A DNA stretch of 64,000 bases from Pseudopyrenochaeta lycopersici (Eukaryota > Ascomycota > Dothideomycetes > Pleosporales > Pseudopyrenochaetaceae). The notes under the pieces are model-generated. The model ran no database searches. It worked only from the letters and a program-made list of their open reading frames with translations, and was not told where the DNA came from. Positions within the stretch are counted from its first letter, which is position 1. Each line of letters begins with the position of its first letter. The translations under genes were made by a program, and so were the position numbers. Where the stretch lies: positions 62,001 to 126,000 of the forward strand of contig NHZP01000019.1 of NCBI GenBank assembly GCA_003313425.1. Reading direction: 5' to 3'. Of the stretch, positions 21,872-34,000 are shown in pieces.

Positions 21872-23223
21872 TTACAGCTTCACACGCCAGAAGTCCTGCG
21901 GTGAATCGCCTCTCTCATGCCGCTTATGCCATCCTCTTGGTTGTCGACCCGTGACGCCAGCAACAGGTTGGAACATGCTACCTCCCCTTCCATATTCGTA
22001 TCTGTGCTCCTCGCTGAGCTCGCTCCCATTTTCGTCATCCTCTTCGCTTACATCTGTTACTTCGGACAAGCTCACTTCGTCGCCTCTACCGCGACCATCA
22101 CCATCACCAACGTCGTCATCATTAAGCCTGACTTGACCTTCATTCTCACTCACAGCTATGGGGGACGCATTGTTAATGGGCACATCGTTTTGTCCCACCA
22201 CAAACCCAATGTCTATAGGCTCAATCTCACTGCTGTATTTGTGTAACCGATCGTCCGTGCTGTTTCCGTTGACTGAAACGTGAGATAGACTCTCTTTCAT
22301 TCGCTTGTCATCAAAGAAAAAATCCACGTTATCAGATGCGACACTGTACGTGCTTTGTACCACTTTAGGGGCGACTTTGGGCTGGTATTGTATCTGGGCT
22401 TCCATCTGTGGCGCAAGCGTCGTCTGCCGATGTTGTAATGAAATGCGAGCCCGTCTGCCCGACTCTTCTATTGGCAGAATACCCTCAACGTACGTCTCTG
22501 CTGACTTAGCAAGACGAAAAAGCTGCTGAGTTCGCGGTACCACATTATTGTCTTTGCTTTTCTCCGAAAGTACAGCAACTTCCTTCTTTGCATCCCCCAG
22601 ATATCTATGGATTTCATGCCGTTGAGTGCGACGGTTCCTCCTGCATGGGGTCAGCATCACAACCGTCATGAATCTGCCAAATACATCTACCTCTTGACTC
22701 CCAGTTCAGCCACACGTTGTTCTATAGGCATTCCAAACTGGTTCTCAATTTTCTGTCTTTGCTCCGGTGTAAGGGTTGATCTCAAGTAGCTCAGCTCCTC
22801 ATCAATTTTTTCAATGGCCCGTATATTGGTAAGCCCGATGATGCTTTCTCTTGCCACACAAAGTGAAGCTCTAAGGTACTTAACTATCGTTTCACTGAAG
22901 TACCATCTAACATGCGCAGCGGCTGTATCGAGGAAAGAGGAGCTTGTGTCCTGAGCTAATGCACCAACCCGCTTATGAAGCTTTTTATAGTCGCGAATCG
23001 CACCTCTAGTCCAGGAGGCTAAGCGGTTCCTAAAAAATGTTTCCGGGTACGCATCGAGGAAGTCTTCGTACAGCCTTGAGAAGAGGCCTATTTCTTTTGC
23101 TAAATTATCGAGATCGCATCGCGCATACCGAATGCTTCTGACCACCCTCTTAAGCGAGCGGCTGATTCGCAAGAGCTCAGCGCCCAGCGTAATGGACGCC
23201 GCGACAGCTCCAAAGACCTCCAT
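21872..23223 (-). CDS. Protein with fungal STAND-type N-terminal helical domain
   Basis: Two exons on the minus strand: 22691-23223 and 21872-22640, with a 50-nt intron (donor GTAGAT, acceptor TGCAG), 433 aa. The start MEVFGAVAASITLGAELLRI, continuing SRSLKRVVRSIRYA, matches the all-helical N-terminal domain seen at the front of many fungal NLR/STAND and ankyrin proteins. The first 180 residues are helical and contain LAKEIGLFSRLYEDF and EKIDEELSYLRSTLTPEQRQ. The rest is a polar, acidic, disordered tail with EEDDENGSELSEEH. No NACHT, NB-ARC, WD or ankyrin part follows, so it is either a free-standing adaptor or a truncated relative. Function is inferred only from domain type. Confidence 0.8.
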
Positions 23224-26200
23224 ACTGACTGTTAAAGTGCTTGGAATCGTATAAAAACTTTTCGTGCAGTATGCGAATGGGAGGGTCGAGAAAATTTAAT
23301 GTGGTCAAAATTATAAGAGATAGACAATGCTAAAATACGCCGTATGCACATGTTGACCGGTCGAATGATGATCCTATCGAGGCTGCATCACATCTACCAA
23401 CCAGTGCTGGTACACTCTGAAGGCCTACGTGAGTGCGGATTAGCACGAGCGCGTCCGTTCTCATGGTCCATGATGAGGGTTGGGGTTTTTAGACAGACAA
23501 AGCGACTTGAGCTCGAAATGGCTTCGTATAATGACAGAATCCTAATACATGGAAACGGGACAAGTTGCTTGCGAATAGTATACGCATAGTAAAAGGCCCC
23601 GAGAAGAAAAATGTTCCGCGCCGACCATGTCATGAGGAATACCGGTCAGGAGATTCTTGGCAATTCCTCGGTCCCTTGACGACCGGTTGTACCCTTCCGT
23701 TGTGCCGCCCCTTTTCCTGCACAATAATATGAAAGGGTATCCCTGCGCAATGATCTTCATTTATTCTCTATTATCAACCGTCCTTTACCATGTCGTCAAG
23801 TTCGCCGAGGTTGACTTTCACAATTTCAAAGTGGCTCCATCGAGTAACTGTTTTATCAATCGTCCTGCTTTGTGCGCAAAGCCTTGAAGTGGATTGTATC
23901 TCATGGCCCTTCACCATCAGCCTGACACGGTTAGGCTGAACAGCCCACAATTCGTACATCTAATCTATCCTAGCATAGCGATCTTTCCTATAGGGTGGAG
24001 CCATTCAAGGCGTGTTGCCCTCAATGTACTTGTTGGGTATGGTTAAGCTAGTGTCTCCCAAACACTTCATGGCAAATAATGGAATCAAATTGAGACAGCC
24101 GAAAGCCGAAAAGGCTGGCGTACGTAAAGGTGGCTGCCAACAGCTGATACTCACGTGGCTGCCAATCTCTCCACTTTCCACAATCACGCGCCGCTACCTT
24201 TCGACCTCGCTCCTCAGGCACCCTCTTCTTCTTTAGTTTATTTGATTCTCTTGTTTTTGCGCGCGCGCGAGGTCATAACAACCCGAAAGTAGGCGTTCTG
24301 ATAGACGATCTCAGGAAGTGTGATGGTGGAAACATCTCGATGATCAAGACTATTTGAAATCTACGCAAAGCGCACGCTCCTGCAGAGTCTGAGATGAACT
24401 TTCGCACAAAGCGGTCTTCCACCGAGCGAAGGGGACCGCGAGAAGCCCCCAGGTCCCTCAGCAGGACATATATAGTCCTAAGCCAATAGGTGTATGTCAG
24501 CTACGATAGCAAATTTCACGCCAGAGAAGCAAATTCTCGTACTTTGTAGCCATTGATTACTTGGGGTATTCCCGGATCATCGCCGAATCGCTAGCGCAAA
24601 TCAAACGAAGGGTCCAACCTGCGCTCAGTCTCCAAGGCAAGACGCAAACATTACAGCCAGTGCCTGCAGAAATCGTTCCGCAGATCGTGCCGGTGCCGCA
24701 TTGTTGGGAGACTGCGCGTTTGTGCGACTCATGAGCAATCGGCCCGAACTAGGGCTACCCTGGTCGATTGGAGAGACGCGAGATCATCGAATTAGTCCAT
24801 CTACCACTCTCTTCGTAATCAATATATGTGAAGAGTTAGTCCAAGATATATCCGAGGCCGGTGCAGAGCAATACGGCGATGTACCAATTGAGCGAAGCGA
24901 CCGTTCACTCCAGCGAAAGATACGCACAGAATGCCGCCCAGGGCTTCGGAGTTGTCCAAACTCCGCTCGGACCATTTCTTATACTGGAAACAAACCCTGA
25001 GTCTCCACTGAACAATGCTGCGTTTCGCCTACCCTTTACACCATTGAAGCGGCATTATCACCACCATTCAGACAGAGCGCAGTGTTGTAGTAACTGAGAG
25101 GATCATTGAACATTGTGGCTTACATGGCTGTGGTAAGATCTGGTTACAAAACTCACGGTTCAATGTGATACATGAGTCTATGGTCAGCCGAGGTGTCGCC
25201 ACAAGAGACTGCACTGTTCATGATCGTGGCTTGCATGACTTGTAGCAACCAAAATACTGGGTGTGTCTCCGTGGCATGCAAGACATAGCCTTTGACGAAA
25301 AGTCATACGTTCGTATTGCGGAGGATACGACCCTGAAGCGAGAGAGTCAAATCCGGCCCAGCCTCGCCTTGACCCAGGCGTTCAGACGCAATATTCAATT
25401 CTCAGGGGCGGAATTTAGGTTTACATATTATTTGGGTTGAGAGAGCAGCTCTTTAGCCTGTGGTTCGAAATACAGCGACAGGATCAGCCCGAACCAAACC
25501 CATTGGAGAATGTGGGGATTGCGTACGATGAATGCAGCCGATCTCAGCCCTTTCGTGGTGGCTTTTACTCTCACCGTCCCACCAAAGTTTCAAAGCCAAC
25601 AGCTTCGGCTCCGCGGTGTGACCGCATCTTACTCAGAGTTTATCACGCCACCCCGCTGTACGTTACTCAAAAGCACCACACGTAGCCGAGGACGTTACTA
25701 GACGTTTGAGGTCATTCATTGCTCCCTTAGCGCCATCTTGATCGCATCAGAGCTTGGTAGTGCGGCAATGTCGAGCTACATGCAGGAAATTTAGAAACGT
25801 AAGTTACACCTAGAGCTCGAGGGGATTGGTTCAATGATTATTACTGGAGTGCGTTGTGATTCCGCCTTGCAGCTACGCGACATCTCACCAGCATCCTGCA
25901 TGAAGTTTTCGCTCCTCTCAAATGTATTTCCACCCCCGGCATGGATTGGTTCCTTGATCATCGGATCAATAATAGTTGATCTCCAAGGTTGCCCACTAGT
26001 GACGCCTCGGTGGGTTCCGGATCAGCCAGGGGAAGCCCACACTTCCATAGCCCTGTCCCTGTCCCAGGCTCTGAGCCCTGTCATGTGTCCCCCTGTGCCT
26101 CCACCAACATCCCATATATTATGGCAATCCTCAAAATTTGACTGGGTATGAGAGGCTTGGTGGTCTTGACAAGAAGTGCTTGATACTTCGGATCTGTTGA

Positions 26201-26228
26201 TTGCGGCCGGAGATATTCAACCTTCACG
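23224..26228. other. Gene-poor region, about 3 kb
   Basis: Short frames only. A GC-alternating run lies at about 24259-24269. A 61-codon ATG frame on the minus strand (23774-23959) looks mildly protein-like, but no consistent splice chain could be built. No transposon motif seen. Confidence 0.45.
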
Positions 26229-27869
26229 ATGGTTATGGCTTCCAGTAACCCTCGAGGCGACTACGCGGTTAATGTCTCAGCTGCCTTCACTGGAATCTCA
26301 TTGATTGTCGTCGCTCTTCGCTTATACACCCGTTTCTTCCTTGTACGATGCCCTGGAACAGAAGGTAAGTGTTTTCATACGGATTAGATGTTGCCTTTGC
26401 ACTGACTTCATGCCTTCGGTACAGATTATGGTATTATTTTAGCGATGGTAGTCACATCTTCCGACACAGCATTGGAACCTCATATTGATATCTTCATAGG
26501 TTTGCTCGATTGGCTTAACGATTTGCATCGGTTTCCGTCTGTATTCTCTTGGTTATTCGTTAGTGTCAATACTGACATGAACTAGAGGCGAAGTGGGGAA
26601 TGGGGCAGCACATTGGTGATCTTGAACCAACTGACATGGTCAAGTCCCTGAAGGTACCACTACTCCCCTATGCTCCTGAGTTGTACACTGACACGTCTGA
26701 AAGGCTTTCTGGGTATCTCTCATCGTATACTATTTGTCGCTCGGGTTCACAAAGGGCTCGATTCTTCTGCAGTACCGGCGGGTCTTTACCACCAAGAAGT
26801 TCCAGATTGCGTGTTGGGCTGTAATGGCTGTCGTCATTTGCTATACCTTCTGGACGGTTTTCAGCAGCATCTTTGCTTGTGTACCTGTTCGAGCATTCTG
26901 GACAAGAGAGCCTGCGCGTTGCATCAACCAATTTGCGATGTGGTTGTAAGTCATGGTCGGTTTTGCGTCGACTTCACATGCTGATAATAGTGTAGCACCA
27001 ATGCAGCCATCAACATCTTGACTGATTTCGCCATCATAATACTCCCAATCCCGGTTATTAGGAGCTTAAACCTCGGGCGACGGCAAAAGACAGCATTGAT
27101 TGCGATTTTCGCTGTTGGCGGATTGTGAGTAATCTGCCTTTCCACCAATTGCCTTTCCTTGAGCGCGTAGCTCGCGATCGCTGTTTCATACTCTACGTCT
27201 GTGTTGCAGTGTGCGACTCGGACTGAATAGCTCATTACGTGGCACATGTAACACCCTTCGTCTTTCCGTTGGCAAATGGTTCCTCACTCTGATAACTATG
27301 CCTGCAGCGTCTGTATAGTGTCCATTCTCCGCCTCCAATCACTTGTGGCAATCTCCAACTCGAAAGATCCAACCTATGACAATCCACCAGCAGCAACCTG
27401 GAGCTCTGTCGAGACAAATGTTGGCATAATATGCTCTTGCCTGTAAGAATTATCTAAGTGAAGGTTGGTATGGAGACATATACTGACTCAATTCCTACTT
27501 CATAGTCCTTTGCTCCGCCCTCTTGTCAATCGTTGGCTTCCTGGAGGATTTTCGTCGCACAAACGCAGCGCCCGCACTGCACCAAGGACATATGCGACCA
27601 TTGGAAGCACTCAAGGCCGTAAAGACCTTCAATCACAATCCGAATACGCTATGAACATTACAAAGCATTCGCGCACTTCGAGTATTGATGGACGCGACAT
27701 ACAGGTTGTCACGGATATTCACGTGCATGTCGAGGGCGGTGAAGGTAGCTTGAATGGATGGAGAACACCCGCTTCCAATAAAGAATGGACCGAGACCGTG
27801 AGTAGTAAAGAGGTGCAGAGAGCGAATAGCACGGAAACGTTGGTGAAGGATGCTGAATGCCCTGTCTGA
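26229..27869 (+). CDS. Rhodopsin-like seven-helix fungal membrane protein
   Basis: Eight exons: 26229-26364, 26425-26447, 26500-26551, 26586-26653, 26704-26945, 26996-27124, 27308-27442 and 27506-27869, all GT-AG and in phase, giving 382 aa. Exon 2 is only 23 nt. Seven hydrophobic helices follow in order, starting with [20 protein letters not shown] and including [57 protein letters not shown] and [15 protein letters not shown]. Motifs such as LQYRRVF, CIN and LPIPVI are typical of the fungal rhodopsin-domain family (related to PTH11/SAT4-type proteins, but without a CFEM domain). The cytoplasmic tail is polar. No retinal Lys is expected in this family. The role may be signal sensing, which is inference. 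Confidence 0.9.
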
Positions 27870-29743
27870 TTACATACACATTACGAAATTGTGTGGAACA
27901 GCGTCTGAGCCTTCACCCCACAGAAAATTGAGTGACATAATGATAAGTCTTTATTTACCACTTGTGATCGATGTAGGCTTATGCCCACAGTCTGTTCTCT
28001 CTTTTCAGCTTCCTCGAGCTTTGAATCGAGACTAGGCCCGACCAATGTCATGTTACCTTCGGCCTTCATCTGACTGTAGGGCAGGTAGCAACTCCCCTAC
28101 CTTTTTTCTCCCTTGGAACCCGTTTCGATGCCCAGTGTGTGCGTAAGTGGTAGTTTTCAGAGCCACCATAATCTGGTCGTGGGACAGCCCAATATACAGG
28201 CTTGGAGACAAAGAGACTCGTCAGCCACACTTAAGTTACACTAGAACACTTTCACGTCAATTTTGGTATTTACAGACTGTCTCGACCCACATAGATTGGC
28301 ATGTTTCCTTCTAATTCATCCTCCTGGATGACTACGACTAATTGGCACACAAAAGCTCGATTACACTGTTTGTCATTACGCCGTCTTGAGCGTTGCCACC
28401 TTTGTTTAGTAATTCTAGCCCTTTTCAAAATGAAGACTCGTTCCTTCAACCTCTAGTGCATTGGTTGCAGTATCGACAGACATGTTTGAGTCCTGGCTCA
28501 TGACCCTAACTCATCGTCAATATATCAATCTCGCTTGTACCACGCAGCGTACTCACGCACATCAATATAGCATGAATCAGAATACATTTGCATCAAATTA
28601 CAATTAGCCTCCTTGTTCTGATTTTGACTTTGAACAGAGAAGAACTTTCAAGTACGTTACATGCTCTCATACAGGAAGCCAAAACCTTGCCTACAGGGTC
28701 TCTTACATTCTCAAAGAGAGCCGAGGGCGAGAAAGCAGACAAATCATAGTGGAAAAGTCCTCCAAGGAGCGCATCCACAAAGGAGAATGTATGTTTTTGA
28801 GCTGGTACGTGGTCTTTCGCCAAACAAAGAGTCATACTGACGAGACACACGGAACAAGAACTCAAAGAAAAGACCTAATTAAGTGGGAACTGGTCAAATT
28901 ACTCCAAGGCATTATAATTTTTAGCAAGGCCGTGCGTCTGTCCCACGTTTTGGACATAACTTTTCACTGAGAAAGCACCAACGTGATTATGTGAACTTGC
29001 TGTATCAAGACGAATCTTCTTATCATTGCAAAACTCGGTTTAAGCTTAGGTTAGAAATTTACATGAATAGTTGATACTGAGTAGTTCAACAAAAAAAACA
29101 GGTTTAGCGGGCTTTGTTTGGCTAGACGCCATAAGATGCATTCCGCGGGGAGTAAGCCTTGTGTAATAGATTGTAAATTTAACGTAGACAAGAAATGTAA
29201 TACACAATGAGAAATTGATCCAATACTGCGGTATTAAATAAAACCCCCCTTCACTGTCGCTCAGTGAACAGCGGGCCATTGCTTGGGGTATCAAATAATA
29301 TGGACGTCATATGGCATCGTTTTGTTCTGCTTGAACATTAGCAGTGTTCTTTAGAAAATACGCGACATCCGCAATATGCACACTATCTGGGAACCGCCAG
29401 CCTAGCGAAATCGAAGACGGCATAGATTTATGTGCGGAGGTATCAAAGGGGATAGTTTGATATGGCTGGGACAACTGATACCAGAAGTGCTGAAAATGAT
29501 TACTCGTAGGTGTCCACATATGAGAAAATTGGGTGAAATACACCATGGCAATCGGTGTTTTATTCGACAAAAACAATGGTATCTTTTCGCTAGCGACCGA
29601 CGAACCCAAAAGTAACACCCCTTCAACGCCGTATAGTATGACAGTGATTCAACCTTGCTCAAGTCAATTTCCCATGTAATCCTGAAAATTTTCCCTCATA
29701 GATGCAATGACGCGATACCACACTCAGATGTGATAGCAGTACT
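27870..29743. other. Gene-poor, AT-leaning region, about 1.9 kb
   Basis: No domain-bearing frame. A minus-strand frame at 29307-29618 has protein-like stretches but no supporting motif. Confidence 0.45.
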
Positions 29744-30130
29744 TTACTCAGAGTCTTCAAGTTTGGGTTCTTCTTGGACAGAAGTTCCCCGCTTAAACAA
29801 TCTCTTCCACACTGACCGATGCTCTCCTGCAGTACTTGAGCTCCACATACTACTAGCCCTCCTCTTACTTGAACTTATCGACGTTCTTGGTTCTAACTTT
29901 GAGTTCGCGGAGTGCTCTTCTGGACTAGAGTCAAGGGAAATGACCTGATTGGCTGGCGGGGATGATATCTTTGACCAAGCATCGAGAATAGAGGAACGTC
30001 GTCCTGATGACATGTCAGTGAGACTAGACAAAAAATGAGAAGACGTAGGGATGAGAAAAGACATACGCATGTTGCCAGCTCCACCGCGTCCATACGAGAC
30101 ACACGGATCCATGATTGAATTTGGGGACAT
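29744..30130 (-). CDS. DUF3602 (GRGGAGN motif) small protein
   Basis: Two exons on the minus strand: 30067-30130 and 29744-30003, with a 63-nt intron (donor GTATGT, acceptor CATCAG), 107 aa. The open frame continues upstream to a TTG, but the first ATG is at 30130. Splicing gives SYGRGGAGNMRRRSSILDAW, the diagnostic N-terminal motif of the fungal DUF3602 family. The rest is Ser/Lys/Glu-rich and likely disordered. The intron is a multiple of three, so retention would add 21 residues without a stop. Family function is poorly known. Confidence 0.82.
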   Translation of the reverse strand: MSPNSIMDPCVSYGRGGAGNMRMSFLIPTSSHFLSSLTDMSSGRRSSILDAWSKISSPPANQVISLDSSPEEHSANSKLEPRTSISSSKRRASSMWSSSTAGEHRSVWKRLFKRGTSVQEEPKLEDSE

Positions 30131-31073
30131 GCTTGTCAAACGGGCCGTTCAATTATGGGTTGATACTTATAAACGGTCCAGGTTATTGCTTGACTAGTAG
30201 GATATTTAGTCGCTCAGATGCAACCAAGAATAGTAAGTAGCGTGAAAGGTGTCGAAGGCTGTGTCCGGGGTTCGCAAGCCACGTAATTTTGCTTTTCAGC
30301 GCACCAACGACTCTTGAAATAGAGAGTCGGAGGGGAGCCCAGGGTCCAAAGCTCATATATACCTCAAGGGCCCGTATACTCCGCGATCGCACTACGTAGC
30401 GCAGCTCATCAATTTGCCCTAGTTCCAGCTCACCTTAGCCCCCGAATACTCCCGCGCCCACTCACAATCAAAAGGCATATCTTCAGCCGCCCCCTTGCAA
30501 GCATAATTGGCCAAGCCCTCTGTGGAGCTTGTCAGCTGCGCCGGGCCGTCGCATTGGAGCAGGAGTTCGCACCACTGGCGAGACGGAAGCTTATCAGTGC
30601 TTGGCCACAAAGACATCCAAAATTGCCTGTGGGGCAGTCCCCATACCCGGGGAGGTCTTGACATGTTTCGTCGTGTGATGGAAGGGTCGCGGAAGGTCTC
30701 CGCGAGATGTGAATGGTCGTTAGAGGAGGTTTGGGGGATCGTCGGGCGCGCACAGGAAACATGACGTAAGGCACTCACAAAAAGCACACTCTGCCGGACA
30801 CATGTATTTACGTAGACTCTAGCCCAGCCATAAAAATGAACAATGAAAGAAGTTCTCTAGGGAAATGGTCTTGATTGAGTTTGGTTCTACCAGCGTAACA
30901 TATATTCGTGTGTTAGATGCCGCTGCTGAATGGCGAAATCGAAGCCTGGCTTAAAGTCGAACCCTGCGCCAAGAATGCACATTTTCTCGCTCCCTTTGAA
31001 CAACGAAGAGTGCCTGCCGCACACCGACCGCTATGTATGAAAGCGATTCCACCAATTTGTCTAATCGCATCAT
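30131..31073. other. Intergenic region with cysteine-bearing frames
   Basis: Between the 5' end of the DUF3602 gene and the 3' end of the HECT gene. Overlapping minus-strand frames at 30419-30790 carry Cys patterns resembling CFEM pieces, but no intact splice model could be made. Confidence 0.4.
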
Positions 31074-34000
31074 TCAGACAACACCAAAGCCCTGTGAATT
31101 CTGTATGGCTAATTCCAGTTTCCTCCTCATCGTTTCTCTGTCGGGATACTCAGGCAGGTATAACTTGCCAAAGCACGTCGAACTGGACGGCAGACTATCG
31201 GTTTCGCCGCCAATTCTTACGATATTGAACGTTATACTCTCGTACCCAGTTACCGGTACCCGGTCGGAGGCTGTCACAAACTCGAGCAGGTGGCGACAGT
31301 TTTCTTGGGTAAAGCCTTCAACAATGGCCCAGAAGTCCATTATAGAATGATGGTCTGTTGAATAGCCTTCTTCGTACCTCGCACAGCGTCGTAAGTCGGT
31401 AACGTTTATGTGCTGTGTACCCTCCACAAGGTTGCGGAGAGTAGAAGGGGTAAAAAGGTAGAGACTCTTGGGGTTGATACAAGCCTGAAAGCCTCTGAAA
31501 AATGCCCACAGCTGGGGTGCGACAGATGTATATGTCAAATAACGGATGTAGTCTTTGACGAACTGCTCCCGGTTCTCATTTGTGACCAATGGCGTCTCCA
31601 CTTGATCCAGAGCAGGGCTAGCCGCCCGAGGATTCGCAGGTGCACGATGATCAAATGAGTTCTGCATGTTGTGATCGATCCGCTGCCCAAACACTTCATA
31701 GCTAAAGCAGTATTCGCGCATCATAACATCGCCGACATCGCCATCGCTCCAAGCAAGAAGGTCACCGAAAGCTTTGGCTAAGCCTGGCCATCCGTCTTTG
31801 ATGTAATCCAGCGTGTCAAGATTGTCTGGACGAGTACGGAAAGGGGTGTCTGGGGGAAGTAGGAAGTCGTACAAGGCTATGGGAAAGGTCACGGGTAGTG
31901 TGATGCCGTTGTACATGGCGAGGCTGAAGAGAATGCCCAGCATTTCAAACTTCCAATTGGGTTCCAGAGTGCGAGGTTGAAACCACGTCATACGCGTCTG
32001 CGGATCTATCGTGAACATCCCTGGACTAGTTAGGACGAGAATATACTAGTAGATCAAGATTGCATACCACTGGCTGGTTTGAATGCTTCGCTCAGCACGA
32101 CGCGAAAAAACTCGTACGTCACACCACCATGATCCAAACCAACTTCGCCTTCCTGCTGGCCCATCTTTACCTTCAGTGGCTTCAATAGCATTCTTCTTTC
32201 CTGGCCCCACAGCTGGTCCAGGGTATCTTTGAGCGGGTCTTCCCTACTGACGTCTAGAACCAAATAATCGCTGAGCGTTACTTTCATTCGATATTTGATA
32301 ACCCACCAGTACGGTTCACGTAAGAACATGTCGAGGGATCTCTGCATTTGGTGGACTCGTGCGGTGTAGTCATACTGTGTCATCATACTTGTAAAATTGA
32401 TGGTGCGAAAATACGCTACTAAGTATTGTGCAGGGAAAAGGTTGGGGTATTGAAAAATATGTAGGGTGTTGGGCTTGCTTGACCAGTCGAGAAATGTTAG
32501 GGGCTCCTCTACGGGATCGATGCGCTCATTAAGAAAGGGCATTTCGAACATGCTGGGCTGAAGATTAAGGGTTTGGCAGTCCGCATCTACCGTCGTTAGC
32601 TGAAGCTACATCTCCACCAGCGCACTTGCCACTTACGAAGTTTGTCGAGCAGTATCACTGCAGTTCCCACATTACTCCACTTGTTGATCGCAGCCTTGCT
32701 GTTCCATTTCTTGATGATGATGGTGCGCAGCCACTCTAAACAGGTAGCGGTTACAGTCCACCCCGGATCATCACTTGGACCATGACTGGATTTCAGTCTC
32801 CGCTTACTGGTGAGAGCAACAGACTCAACCACTTTTAGATGCTGAACAATGACATCAACGAGGGCGACGTCAGTTGAAGAGCATCTCGCATCTCCTCGGC
32901 ATTTGTCTTTCTGGTTCAGTGATGCAAGGATGTGTTCAAAACAAGAACGCACTCCGATGCCGCGAAGCAAGCAATCCGCGAGGCGAATGGCTGGTTCATA
33001 CTCTAGCTCATCGATGAGGTCCAAATATGGATGCGCAAAAGCATCCGAGTGCGCCGCTGAGTTGGGAATGATGACACCCCAGGATCGCAGCTTGCGTAGC
33101 TGTGTCCACGTATGTACCCAACCGACAGACACTAGTGAGGTCAAAGCATGAATACATATCATGACGATATGTGCTGCCTCGTGAGTGGTTAGATAGCGGG
33201 GTGTTAAGGCTGTGGGCTTCGGGCGATTTGAACATCCTTCCGCAAAGCGGTCTGCTGATTCTGACTTGTGTGACGGTCTCAATCGGGGACTCTTCTGAAC
33301 ATCAAGTTCGGGCGGAGGCGTGAACAAAGCTTCCGCGGCAATGCAGAGGCTGTCGAATATTAGCGCACCGTTCCGACAGTTCCAGTCGCGGAAAGAATTA
33401 GTCAATCGAGCAGAGTCAAGATGCGGAAGTGGTGAGTTCTTGAAGGCTTCACTGTTGTCATGGAAAGACTTGAGAAGCGTCTCCGGGTCACTGAGCGTGT
33501 AGAACAAGGACCGGTTGACGAAGGGCTTGGCTGGCCGAATGTAACGATTGGCATCGTAATCCACAGCGAGGTTGAAAGCTAGGGGCTGACTGTTGCGTTG
33601 TTGGTGCACATCTTCTTTGAGCTGATCAAGGATGTCGCAGCTCAAGAGCGGGACAGCTGGTATGATGGGAGCAGTGCAAGCGGCATACTCGTTGATTCCA
33701 TCTGTGCGCTTTGGTAGTGCAGTGGGGGGTTGAATTGCAGTCACGCTACTTCTGGCAATTGTGAAGTTCTTCTCCCCCGTCTTCGATACTAGCAGGCGCG
33801 GGTGGGGGAAGATGCCATCAGGCACAGCAGGGTCCATGCACTTTTGAGTTGAGCTGTGAATTGGAGTATTGGGGAGGTGGTAGGGGATCTTGAGGACCCG
33901 CTGTCCGTTGCTCAGAACTTCAAGAGTGGTCTGTGGCGAGTGAGCATGACTGTCAGCAGTGGAATTTTGCGGTGGAGGCGGATGGACAATGGGTGCAGTA

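Noticed and set aside
30949..30965. B-box-like GGTTCGA on the minus strand, considered as a tRNA
   Set aside because: The flanking bases do not form a five-pair T stem and no A box or acceptor stem was found.
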